Shown: piece by piece, positions 44,484-55,508 of the stretch
How the letters are laid out: each line of letters starts with the position of its first letter
How positions within the stretch are numbered: the first letter of the stretch is position 1
Origin: Diatrype stigma
Taxonomy: Eukaryota > Ascomycota > Sordariomycetes > Xylariales > Diatrypaceae
Assembly (NCBI GenBank): GCA_022225965.2
Contig: JAKJXP020000009.1
Location: 656,419-720,418 of the forward strand
DNA length: 64,000 bases
Direction of reading: 5' to 3'
Notes under the pieces: generated by a model
The model's database searches: none
What the model saw: only the letters and a program-made list of their open reading frames with translations
Told to the model about the DNA's origin: nothing
Made by a program: the position numbers and the translations under genes

Positions 44484-46672
44484 CTTTAGGCGGATTTTCA
44501 GATCCAGTTATCCCACCCAAACCTCCAATCTTCCCGAGTGCCTGGGCAGAACCAGGAGGGTTCCGCTGCCAGTGCTATGGGTTGCGGTCGTGGACAACCC
44601 AGGGCCGGGGAGTAAGTATTAGGTACCTATAGTATATTAGTATTAGTATTGATAAGGTATTCTGGGAGCGATTCACGGAAGTGTTCCGTACCAAATAACA
44701 TCAGCTTTAGCAAGTCTACCTAGGGATATACCTCCTGAATACCAGGTACAGTAGTAAAATAGTATGTACCTAGTAGCTAATAGCTACCTAGCTGTAGGTA
44801 CTTTACCCAGCTAAAATCATCCTTCCGTTAAAAAATAGCGGATGACACGCGAGATTACAGCACGTTATAACTAGCGCTACCCAGGGACCAGTCTAATAGC
44901 AGGTATAAGGTACTATAGTTCCGTCTTCAGCACTAAGGCCGTCAATCCCTCCGACCAGGCACTTTTTTTAGTATGCTTTATGTCCCCTGAAACGTCGACC
45001 TAATAGTAGACGAAATAAGACGTCTATGCCTCAGTGTCTACAGGATATGTCGAAATGACGCCATCTTGCTATGCTGAGATGCTATCCGTACCTGTGTAGA
45101 CTGATGCAAAAAGACACGAGCCTGGCAAGCCCACTCCAAAGAACCCTACTTAGGTAGGGGAAACAAACCTTTGGCTCCGATGATAAGGGGGGAGGGGGAG
45201 GGCGGGTTGTAAAGAAGCTGCAGAGCGATTTCGCAGCCGTCACCAGGATTTCCCCTATCTGGCAACTATTTGTTATCACATATACCTACTACATACGACT
45301 TACGTAGGCATTGACCGAGACAAGCATTACTTATAATAATAATAGGACCTATTAATTGTCCGAAAACGAGCTACGGACGAATGTTGCCCATCTGGAATAG
45401 CTGCTCATGGATGAATGACATCACGTCTTTTTCAGCCTACCCATCATCACCTTGGCCATCCGTCTGCCGTTCCATGAGGTAACATTAGGGAGGGTATTTC
45501 CTCCATGAGATTCCACTGATGGAATCCTACCATCGTCCACAGTTGCCATGCGCATGAAGTTTTATTTAGAACAGAACCACCGGGTCACAAACCTTGGGGC
45601 TAGTTACGTAGGTACCGAGGTGGTTATTAGATTTTGGTTAACTACCAGGTTTGTAGGTGGTCTCTCGGTTCTAGGGTAGTATTCTTCAGCGGGGGACTGG
45701 GTGACTAGCAGCACCTGTCCAAGTTGGGGAATTTGCGTTCTATGGATATTACGTCTCTATTATAGCAGTGTTATAGCAGTAGATGAGCCAATGGTTCCTT
45801 CGGAAAGGTGCCCACCGGAAGTACCTCTGTGGTAGTACATATATGAACTTTCAATATTATGTATTCTCTCTCAGACCCAGCTGGGTGGAAAGGACGGGCG
45901 TGAAGGAGTGCCCGGCCCACTACGCATTCTTGACATCCCACCATCCCCAAGCGATCTTCAATCAAGAAGGGTGATCAACCCAAGATCAATACGGGAAGTC
46001 TTGTGCGACGTGAACCACCCAGTCGGGGACTCGGGGGGGAGGGTTATTAAGCTCCAGCTCCATACCTCTTACCAGGGCAGCCAGGGGGCAGCATTCCCAA
46101 GCAGCCAAGGTTGCTTTTTCATAGAAGCGACTGGCTGTGCGATACTCGCGAACTAGTTAGCCGTAGCCGATATAGCGAAAAAGAGGTAGACAACAAGCAT
46201 CGTTATTCACCGCCATATCAGACATTCTTGCACTTCAGGATTTCATGATTCATGATTCACGAGATGATGCCTCGTCAGGTCCCCTGTCACTTTAGATCCT
46301 TTTCTTCTTCTTGCTTTCTTACAAAACAAGGACAGGCCAGGGCCGGATGGGCTACAATACGTAAAAGGATATCTAGTTCAACTATCTGCGTTTTCTCGAC
46401 GCATTTCCTTCTGTCAAGAGGACAGAGAACACCATACCATCCGACTATGTAGTTGTCGGCATTTGACTCATGAGCCCCCCCGGCCTTTGATTCTAGCGCC
46501 TAAGTGGGACATCACCAAATACTGGAAACTGTTTGCGATCGATTAGGCCGTAGACTGGGAAAAGGTTCATCGCGAAAGTGCTAGTTGGTATGCTGGTATA
46601 CGTATAAAAAGTCCATGGGATCTCTAGTCGGAAAGCCTTGCGAAACATCAAACATTAATTAAATCAATGCAT

Positions 46673-46706
46673 GCAAGCAAGCAATCAAGCAAGCAAGCAA
46701 GCAAGC
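46673..46706. repeat. CAAG tetranucleotide repeat
   Basis: About eight copies of the unit, with one interruption (caat), in non-coding sequence. Confidence 0.85.
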
Positions 46707-46802
46707 TCCTCTGGCTTTTCTCACGCTCACCGACAACCGCCTCTCTCACTCCACCGAGCGAGCATATGCAACATTTTCTCCGAAAAGCAGTGCTCCCTCG
46801 TG

Positions 46803-46830
46803 CGTGCTCGTGCTCGTGCTCGTGCTCGTG
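46803..46830. repeat. GTGCTC hexanucleotide repeat
   Basis: More than four tandem copies, in non-coding sequence upstream of the decarboxylase. Confidence 0.85.
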
Positions 46831-47403
46831 TGCCTAGCGGTCGGTAGCGGTAGCGCAGTACCACTTGCCTAGCTGATGTATGTAAGACTTCTGGTGGCTC
46901 CAAGGGTTCCAGGTTGCATGTATAAGCCTGTGACCAACGAATCATAGCCCAGCGTTCCGGTGTACTTCCTGCTTCGCACGCATATGGCTCCCGAAACAAC
47001 GAATCCCATCGACCACCGTTTTAAAGGTCTCACCCGGATCCTCACCCGCACGTAACGTGAGCACATCCACGCCCCCGTGCCTCGTGCCTTGTGCTCCGTG
47101 CCCCGTCCTTCCCCCCCAAGATCTGATGTAACCCGTTGGGAGAGACATGCTAAACCTCGGTAGCCAATCAGCGGTCGAGCCAGCGAACCCCTGGCAAACC
47201 CCTGGCCCAGTCGCTCGGGAAGGAGTTATTACAGTACTTACATAGGTACTGAATTACAAGTACCTACGACTAGCCTAAAGTGAGAAGAATACAAGAATAT
47301 CAGAATATCAGATATCACCTCCCATCGTACCATATCGTATCGGCCGCATCCTATCGGTCGGGTGGGCTCCACAAGGACACGAGGGCGCGGACAGGGCGCG
47401 GGC

Positions 47404-47429
47404 AGGGCAAGGGCAAGGGCAAGGGCAAA
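47404..47429. repeat. GGGCAA hexanucleotide repeat
   Basis: About four copies, within the in-frame upstream extension of the decarboxylase. If translated it would encode alternating Gly and Lys. Confidence 0.8.
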
Positions 47430-47489
47430 GACCTCGTTCGTTCGTCATCGTGCGCACGGCCCCCCCTCCTTTTTCAGACACGCGGCACG

Positions 47490-49708
47490 ATGGAGGACGA
47501 AACCGGGTTCCTGGAGCGCGCCTACCACCGGCTCCGGCAACAGACCACCTCCGCCTCCACTTGCACCTCCACCACCACCACCACCACCACCAACGGCAAC
47601 GGTAACGTCACCACCACAAGCAAGCCAGCCGCGCTCCTGCCGAGCGCGCGCGCCATCTCGGCGGCGCGGGCATCCCTGCCGCGCCCGTCCGACGGCGACG
47701 GCGACGGCGACGGCGGCTACCTGGTCGGGCGCGGGCCCGAGGCGGCGCTAGACCACGTGCTGGGGACGATCGCGCCGGCGCTCAACGGGCAGAACCTCGG
47801 CCCGGCCGGCGGGGGGCGGTACTTCGGGCTCGTGACGGGTTCCACGCTGCCCGTCGCCGAGGCCGCCGACAACGTCGCCACCGCCTACGACCAGAACGTC
47901 CAGGTCCACCTCCCCGGCCAGACCATCGCCACCGAGGTCGAGGACGCCGCGCTGCGCATGGTGGCCGACCTGCTCGAGCTGGAGGGGGATGGGGATAGCG
48001 ATGGTGGGGATGGCGTGCATGGTGGCGTGAATGGTAATGGTGCCAAGAAACCAAGGAAGAAGAAAACAGAAACGCGGTGGCAGGGCCGCACCTTCACCAC
48101 CGGCGCCACGGCCAGCAACGTCCTAGGCCTAGCGTGCGGTCGCGAGGCCGTCATACGCGCTCGGTTGCCAAACCCACCACCGTCTCATCGCGGCAATAAT
48201 GAGGGGCTCCAGCCGGACGAGGACCCGGACCCGGACGAGGACTCAGATGCAGAGGACTCGGCGGTGGGCGAGCTCGGCCTCCTGCGGGCGTGCGCGCTGG
48301 CGCAGGTCGACGAGATCCGGGTGCTGACGAGCGCGGCGCACAGCTCGGTGGCCAAGGCGGCGGCGATCGTGGGTCTGGGGCGGGCGTCGCTGCGCGACCT
48401 GGGGCACGGCGGCGAGCCGTGGCGGCTGGACCTCGATGCCGTCGCGCGCGAGCTGGCCGACCCGCGCAACGCCCGCGTCGCCCACATCGTCTCCGTCAGC
48501 GCCGGCGAGGTCAACACCGGCCGCTTCGCGACCGCCGGGCTCGAGGACATGAGGCGCCTGCGCGCGCTGGCCGATGAGCACCGGGCTTGGATTCATGTCG
48601 ATGGCGGTAAGTTGTTCTCGTCTCGGGGTTTCCCTTTCTTTTTGGTTTGTGTGCTGGGGGAGGGGGTGTTGGTCGGTTGGCTCTACACGATGCAATGAAT
48701 GGTTCCCCCAATATTTTCTTTCGGTTTCGCCGTCGCGAACGCATCTCTGTTTCATGATATGATATGTCGGGCATATATTAATGGTTGGTATCTTGCGACT
48801 AGCGTTCGGGCTCTTCAATCGCATCCTGCCCAAGACGAGCGAGTTCGCCAAGCTCCGCAGCATCGCGGCCGGCCTCGAGCTGGCCGACAGCATCACCGCC
48901 GACGGGCACAAGTTACTCAACGTGGTACGTACCCACCCCTTTCCTTCATCGCCTTCCCCTCTCTACTTCAATCCACCCACAAGCAACATGAGGCCTTCCT
49001 TGCCTGCCCCCTCTTCCGACAAGCTACCCAACATATACAAACATCACCTACCTACCGACCCTCCATCCCTTCCCTTGCCTTGCCGTGTCATCACCACGAC
49101 TAACAAACACGGTCCCCCCCACTACCCCGCAACCCCTACAGCCCTACGACAACGGCATCTTCTTCACCCGCAAGGCCTCGACGCTGCGGAGCGTGTTCAA
49201 GAACCCCAACGCGGCCTACCTCGCGGGCGGCGGCGACGGCGACGGCGATCGCATCGAGAGCCCGCTGCACCTGGGGATCGAGAACTCGCGCCGGTTCCGG
49301 GCGCTGCCCGTGTACGCGGCGCTCCTGAGCGAGGGCCGCGCCGGCATGGCGGCCATGGTGGCGCGCATGGTGCGGCTGGCGCGGCGCGTGGCCGCCGTCA
49401 TCCAGGACTCGGAGCACTACGCGCTGCTGCTACCGCCCTCGACCTCGACCTCGGAGAAGGAGAACCACCCCCCCTTTGCGGACGTGAACATCATCGTGCT
49501 GTTCCGCGCCCGGGACGACGCGCTCAACGAGTCGCTCGCCGCCCGCATCCAGGCCACGGGCGAGTGGTACGTCAGCCCGACCAAGTGGCGGGGCCAGGCG
49601 GCGTGCCGCGTCGCCGTGGCCAGCTGGCGGGCCGACGTCGACGGCGACGCCGAGGTCGTGCGGCGTAGCTTGGCGGCTATCGCCGAGGAGTACTTCGCTG
49701 GTAGGTAA
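47490..49708 (+). CDS. PLP-dependent group II decarboxylase
   Basis: Exons 47490-48606, 48803-48924 and 49142-49708 give 601 residues from MEDETGFLERAYHRL. Junctions restore WIHVDGAFGLFNR and DGHKLLNVPYDNG. D371 in HVDGAFG should contact the PLP ring nitrogen, and K409 in ITADGHKLLNV is the Schiff-base lysine. GRYFGLVTGSTLPVAEAAD and FTTGATASNVLGLACGRE are substrate and PLP-phosphate segments of the aromatic/glutamate decarboxylase superfamily. The protein is longer than usual because of low-complexity insertions: poly-Thr near residue 28-35, a GDGDGDGG run, KKPRKKK and an EDPDPDEDSDAED run. Substrate cannot be read from the sequence; tyrosine-, aspartate- or glutamate-type decarboxylation and aldehyde-forming variants are possible. 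The frame is open upstream to 47280 (70 more codons, basic). No clustered pathway genes are evident. Confidence 0.87.
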
Positions 49709-50546
49709 GTAAGTACTGTACTAGGGTGCCTGCGCACCTGTGAAGGCTAGCCCAGCCATGGGTGATGACGGGCGGCGAGGCCTGTGCGTGTATCATGTAT
49801 ATATATACCAGCTTAAAAAGGTATAAAGGGGGCAAAAGTGTGAATCTAGAAACTCTATCGGACGTGTCAATGATGGCCAATCAGCCCGTGATTTTGATAT
49901 ATGTATATGTATAGGACTTGTTTCACCGTGGTCCAGTCCCATGTAGGCAGTAGGACTAACGTTAGCTAGATAGTTGACTAATGCCTCGAATATCACCAGC
50001 TAAGGCGCATTCGCACACATGCGTTGCAGTGCTATCTCTCGGCTTGTTTCACGCAGGTCGCGTCTCCTTTCACGGCTTCGTTCAGGACTGGTCGAATATG
50101 AGATGGGCTATGTATGTTGTCCTCGTCTGTTCTTTTCTTCTTGATTGAACCGGATCGAGGTTGTGATGTGCCCGGACTGTCGAATGGAATGTCGCGTGAC
50201 CTTCTTGGGCCATCTATCTACGGCCAGGTGGTAGGTGTAGCCATCCATGTGTCAGAGTTGCCGGACTCCGGCAAGCAGCGATGTTTGATAAAGGGGTTAG
50301 GTCGTATCTTCCTCCACCCCCTCCACCTCAAACCTGCCCCCACGATACTCCCGTACGCGCTTCCACCCTTCACGCGAGGCTGGACTAGATTACCATCACC
50401 CCTTTCGCAGTCCTACCCCCTCAATACCAGCCTTGGCCTAACCGACTGGGCAAGCAGCCATCTCCCCATCCGTCCGTCCATCCATCCATCCATTCCTGAC
50501 CTTCCTTACGGCTCGCAGCGCAGCGCAGACAACGCACAAACGAAAC
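49709..50546. other. Convergent intergenic region
   Basis: About 840 bases between two 3' ends. The second half is CT-rich with tccatccatccatcc simple sequence near 50476-50493. The plus-strand frame at 50114-50860 is a shadow of the minus-strand gene. Confidence 0.5.
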
Positions 50547-50876
50547 TCATCCGAACTTCCGACTGCCGCCCCCCGTCTTCTTCCCCTTATCGTTCGCGCC
50601 CCCACCCGCCTTCTTGTTCTTCTTATCGCGCCCGGTGCCGATCAGCTCCAGGTGGCCGGCGCGCTCGCCCAGCAGCTTCTCCGTCTGGGCCGTCAGCCCC
50701 GCGGCGAACTTCTTCTGCAGCTTGTCGGCGGCGCTGGCCTTGCGCGGCTTGGCGACGCGGGCGCCCTTCTTCGTCTTCGTCTGCTGCGGCTTGTTGGGCC
50801 GCGCCGTCATGTTACCGCCGCCGCCGCCGGTTTTGGCCCCGCCCCCGGCGGACTTCTTGATCAAGCCTTGCGCCAT
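50547..50876 (-). CDS. UPF0390/DUF2462 family small basic protein
   Basis: Single exon, 109 residues. The family core is seen: MAQG at the start, then GARVAKPRKASAADKLQKKF and AAGLTAQTEKLLGERAGHLE, a conserved pattern also present in the human C19orf53 protein. The rest is Lys/Gly-rich and disordered, with several basic patches. Relatives are small, very basic, nuclear or nucleolar proteins with no defined enzyme activity. The C-terminal extension GGGANDKGKKTGGG is variable. The third codon positions are G/C-rich. Confidence 0.85.
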   Translation of the reverse strand: MAQGLIKKSAGGGAKTGGGGGNMTARPNKPQQTKTKKGARVAKPRKASAADKLQKKFAAGLTAQTEKLLGERAGHLELIGTGRDKKNKKAGGGANDKGKKTGGGSRKFG

Positions 50877-52594
50877 GGCTTCTTCCCTCTTCCCTCTTCC
50901 TGTTCCTTTTTTCTTTCTTTCTTTTTTTCTTTCTTTCTTGGAATCCCTTTCTCAGTGCAAGCACGGCGCGGCCTGATCGGTTTAGACCTGGTCGTGAAAG
51001 AAGGATTCGACGGGATGATACGGCTGAGTGGCGAAAGACAGACAGATAGCCTCGCGGACTGATTGACTGACTGGTTGGCTGACTGACGGCGACCTGGCTA
51101 ATCTGGTGACTTGTCGCAAAGGATTCAGAGACTCGGCCGGGCTTTTTGTTGTACGAAGTATGCTGCTGGTGGCAAAGTCGTTGGTTTCAGATTCTCCGAA
51201 GATGGGCGGATGCGACGTCGTTCCTTTTCTCTTTCCCCCTCGTCGTAACAGCGCTTGTCAGCCGCAGGGCAACACAGAGAACAGGAAGAAGCGACGGTGG
51301 TGGGTATCACAACAGGTAGCTGAATAAGTTGCAGGTGGTAGGTTAGGTTAGGTACATGTAGGATCGATGGATGGATGCAGTCTGGCACTGAAAGTGACTT
51401 TTTTTTTTCTTTCCTTTTCTTTCCCCGATTCTCCGTCCATTTTCAGTGGGGCCTTGAAGATCCGGGGTCGCCCCCAGTCTAGGTCTAGGCTCTAGACTTT
51501 AAACGAGTAACTTTAAACCACTCTAGGGTAAACCCGTCGCCCGTCCAGTGGCCGCCGCCGCCGCCGCCGCCCTTACCCCTGCAGGCGGCACATTTGTTTA
51601 GTGATGTGTAGGCTATAGTGTATGTATGTAGGTAAGTGGTTACGTACTCTCTACGCTCCAGTAAGCAATTGTTCTTCGCAAATAACTACTTGCACTTTCG
51701 TAAAAAGGAGTGAGAGACTAGGTAGAAAGCTTCCTTTTTATATACCAAAGTTAGAAAATACAAAGTGCATCAATGTCTCAACTAGAAGGACTAGAAGGAT
51801 AGATATCATTATTTTTGGTATGTAGCACGGAGAGTCCGTGATGTGCAAGATTCCTACAGTGGTAGGTTAGAACTGCATATGTATGTCTCTTGCCGTTGGC
51901 ATCTCTCCTTTCTGTCTTTTCTTATCTCCTTCCCCCTTTCCCCTTTCTCAGTTTCATGTTGATTTCTAATTCCTTCCTCAAATGCCAAGGTATGCCTTTG
52001 CGAACGCCACCTGCCCCCCAAACGCCAACAAACAATCCATACCCCTTTTCCCCTCACCCCCTGGAGCAAACCCGAGTCATCCCTATTGTATTGCCCCTAT
52101 TGCCCCTATGCATTCTCGTGAAACGCCCCGCCCCCAACGCCATGTATGCGCATACAAGTGTATATGTATATGTGTAACCCGTGGCCGTAAATGATGATAA
52201 TAATAGCCGTAAATAGTACAGAATATTGTGCATATTAGAGAAGCGTGTATATAGTACACCCAGTAAAGAAATTCTAGTGCGCATTACAGCAGCAGTAGTA
52301 ATAGTAGTAGTAGTTATGGTAGTAGGTTGGGTATCTATCCGAGAAGTGTAACGAAATGAACATTCCTGACTCGGCAGAGGAAAGAAAAGGAGTTCGTCGT
52401 GATAACTGCAAGCAAGGCAGTCGTAGTATCCGGATATTACAAAAGCAAGTAGTAGTAGCGGCTGATCGAATAGGAATCGGTCGAGCCGACAAATGGAAGA
52501 ATGAATGAATAAATAAATAAATAGATGAATGGTTTCGTGAATGAATATGAATAAGAAGGTTGGTGAAAAGTCTTAGTCAAGCTAGCCCCAATCC
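50877..52594. other. Intergenic region
   Basis: About 1.7 kb. A C/T tract (ttctttctttctttt) lies at 50906-50940, at the upstream end of the small basic protein. A second T-rich tract is near 51401-51425, a gccgccgcc repeat near 51551-51570, and taataatagtagtag-type sequence near 52290-52325 and 52445-52460. Nothing coding is supported. Confidence 0.5.
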
Positions 52595-55508
52595 TCACTG
52601 CACGCTCAAGAACAAATCGTCGCCCCTCCGCGTAGGCGTCAGCTTCGGCTGCCACGTCGGCGTCATCGGCAGCGTGCCGCCTGTGCCTGGTCCCGGTCCT
52701 GGCATCGGTCTCGGTCCCCGTGGAGACGCAAAAGCCGTATCGGGACTCAGGAGCCCGCCGTCGCCCTGTCTTCTCCACGGCGCCGCCCGCTGCCTTCCGT
52801 TGGGGTCCAATGCGAGCGCCGCCGCTCTATCGCTCCCGACACGCTTCGCCAGGAGCGAGCTGGCGGCCGACGCTGTCGAGGCGGTTTTCGCTGTGCTCCT
52901 TGGCGAGCCCATCATGATCTGAGAGGCTATATGGGGTGAAGAGTCTTGTCCTCGTTCTGGTATTTGAATGTGGGTATCTATCCGAGGTGGAGGTGGCGGT
53001 GGTTGCGGTTCAGAATCTGGTTCAGGTTCTGGTTGTGGCTGTCTCTGCTGACGCCGCGGCTGTGGCGGTCGCCATTGCTGCTGCTGCTGTTGATACTGCT
53101 GCTGATACTGCTGCTGGTACTGCTGCTGTTCTTGTTGCGGCGGTGTCGGCGTCCGGGGAACCCGCCTTATAGGCTGCTGGTGGGGTTGCGGCTGTGGCCG
53201 CTGTGGCCGTTGAGGCGGCTCTTGTTGTTGTTGCATTTGCTGTTGTAGCTGTCGTTGTAGTAAAAGCTGCTGCTGCTGTTGATACTGCTGTTGATATTGT
53301 TGCTGCTGCTGCCGCTGCTGCCGAGGAAACATCGGCTCTGGTGGAGGAGGTGGAGGAGGAACGGGTGAAAACCCGGACCCACTGCTCTGGACGGGAGCTG
53401 GAGTCGGAGTTGAAGCTGGAGCAGGGCCCCTGTACGGGGGCCGCTTAGGCCTGAGCGGTGGGGGGTAGGCCGAGGGCGAGCCCGTGGCGACGGGCAGCAC
53501 TATCCCGAGCGTGGGGCTCGGCTGGCCCGGAGGCGAGCTCGAGAAATCCGGCCTCTTCGGGGGAGGCACTAGACGAATCGTCGCGCCGTCCAGACGCCCG
53601 GGGATCTTCGGGTATCGGACACCACCAACGCTCGGTCGGAAGCCGAACGCCCTGCTGATCGGCGACGGTGACTCGACGACCGGCGAGAGCTGGGACAGGC
53701 GGGCTATGTCGTTCTCCAGCCTGGCGTTCTGACCCTCGCGATCGTCATCAAGATCCAGGTCTCCCGAGGACGACTCAGTGTTGATCGTCGTCACCGAAGC
53801 CTGGGAACCCTTTGAGTCGGATCGCCTGACTCCCGTGTTCGCTTTGAAGACACCTTTCCGGGACGAGCTGCTGCTCCTCCGGGCCGGTGGCGGAGGCGGT
53901 CGCGTCGTCGCCCGCACCGCGCTGGCTTGCGAGTACAGGCTTGACGACCGCGACATCGACATCATCGACGGGTCGTTCGGGTCTACTGAGAGAAATGCCG
54001 GCCTCGGCTTCTGCGGGAAATTCGTCGGCGTCATAGAGGAGTTGTTGTTGTTGCTGTTAGCTTGAGCCATCATCGCGGCCGCTATTTCCTCCTCTCGCCT
54101 CTCTATGGGCGACTTCGTTAAGGGAGTATACGTGTCGAGCTCGGCCACTTGAGCAACCTGGCTGAGCTCGGACCTGCGGTTGTCGTTCCACAGCACCCAG
54201 TTGCCCCGTTTGTCGGCAATGTATAACGATCTCGCTGATTGGGGATCGGTTGGCGGCGGCCGCCATATCTGGCCTCCCTCAGCGGCCTCCGTGTCAAGGT
54301 CAGCGAACGCCGTCATGTTCGTCATGGTACTTGCCCTGTCGGTGGTGGGCGGCGGGTTCGAGGACGGGCCATTGTTCGTCGTCTGTGGCGGGATTTCCAA
54401 CGTCAGAGTCGGTTTTGCTGGAAGAAGTTTGGAACGCTTTCTTTCAAGCGGGACTTCCGGGCGCCGTCTCGGGGCGATGTCACTACGGGGCCGAGATATA
54501 GCAAGGCCAATGGTGGGATCGCGCCTCTCGTTGTTCAAATCGGTGGGCGGCGAGGGCTGTCTTTCCAAAACCGGCCTTGAGAACCTAAACAGCGGGGGTG
54601 ATATGTGGAATATCTGGGTCATCCTCGATTGACCTGGGCTATCCTTCTTCAAGTCCGTCGAGAACGACTCATCATAAAGGTCGGGGTACTTCTTTTTTCG
54701 CAGCTTCCTGGCAAGAAAAATAGCAGCCAAGGCGATAACGACAACGCCACCTACCACGCCAGCGGTAATTCCTACGATCTGAGTGGTCCCGAGAGTAGTC
54801 GAAGATGCCGGCTGTGATGTCTCAGTGGGTTGAGAGTCTGCGGTTGTTGATTGCGCTCTTGTGGTAGTCGTGGTTGATGACCTGCTAGATGCTGACGATG
54901 TTGTACTTGTCCGAAGTGTACTTGGCTGAGGAGTACTTGTTCGAATGCTTGATGATACTGTTGAACTTGACGATGTTACTGAACTCTTGCGTGTAGTAGT
55001 TGGACTTGGAGATGGAGCACTAGGAGGCGTTGAGATGATAATAGAACCCGTCCCTGTAGGACGTGTAATCACTGTAGCTGACAATGTTACGTGCGTGTTA
55101 GGCAAAGCGCTGGACACTTGACTACACATGCTATACGCATTTTCAACACGATCACCTGGGGTATGATCAGTATGTAAACCGTGAAGATGCCAGGAGGAGT
55201 TGGGTCAACTTACTCGAAGCCTCTGTCTCGTCACATATCCTGGTTTCCCGCGCGCCACCAATACAAATGGCGGCTCCCTCCCCAATCGTGAAGCCCCCGA
55301 GGGTCGGTTTCGTACATAGGCACTGCAGAGATGGGCTCGAACCACAAAGGCTTTGTGGGTAGTTGACGCTGATGAAGTCTTTGAGACAGTCTTGTGCACA
55401 CCCTGGAACGATAGTAGACGGCTCATTTATGAGGTTGACGCTATAAGCTAGCGAAGCTGATATTGAGGTCCATATTAAAAATTGATAGAGAAGAGGCCCG
55501 GCAGCCAT
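52595..55508 (-). CDS. CFEM-domain single-pass membrane protein with long Gln/Pro-rich cytoplasmic tail
   Basis: Exons 55508-55214 and 55155-52595 give 951 residues. The join completes the CFEM domain, whose eight Cys are at 37, 41, 55, 63, 65, 82, 92 and 109 (DCLKDF, CLCTKPTL, ENAYSMC). A signal peptide covers about residues 1-22. A Ser/Thr-rich stalk, likely O-glycosylated, runs about 115-220. One transmembrane helix lies at about 225-247 (VGITAGVVGGVVVIALAAIF), followed by RKLRKKK, so the remaining 700 residues are cytoplasmic. That tail is disordered, Pro-rich, then poly-Gln (about residues 730-870), and carries many Ser/Thr-Pro sites. CFEM proteins bind haem or sit at the surface in adhesion and signalling. 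No seven-helix Pth11 core is present. A sensor or scaffold role is inference. Confidence 0.86.
53070..53330. repeat. CTG/TTG-rich poly-Gln-coding region of the CFEM gene
   Basis: Dense imperfect trinucleotide repeats, minus-strand CAG/CAA codons, with tyrosine interruptions (QQQYQQQYQQ). Confidence 0.85.

Larger units (their letters stand above)
42314..47489. other. 5.2 kb gene-poor region
   Basis: The longest spacer in the window. The part just upstream of the methyltransferase has an aaaataaaaaataaaa tract (42484-42512) and a tcg/tag trinucleotide-like tract (42396-42440). Beyond it are many taggta/tacctac motifs (44370-44810), tgcaag repeats at 44457-44483, caag repeats at 46673-46706, gtgctc repeats at 46803-46830 and gggcaa repeats at 47404-47429. 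Frames up to about 113 codons lack codon bias and features. No transposon ends were recognised. Confidence 0.55.

Noticed and set aside
45576..45660. Imperfect hairpin (aaccacc...ggtttgt and aggtttgtaggtggt)
   Set aside because: Arms need a five-base gap to align and no transposon-like end or target duplication is present.
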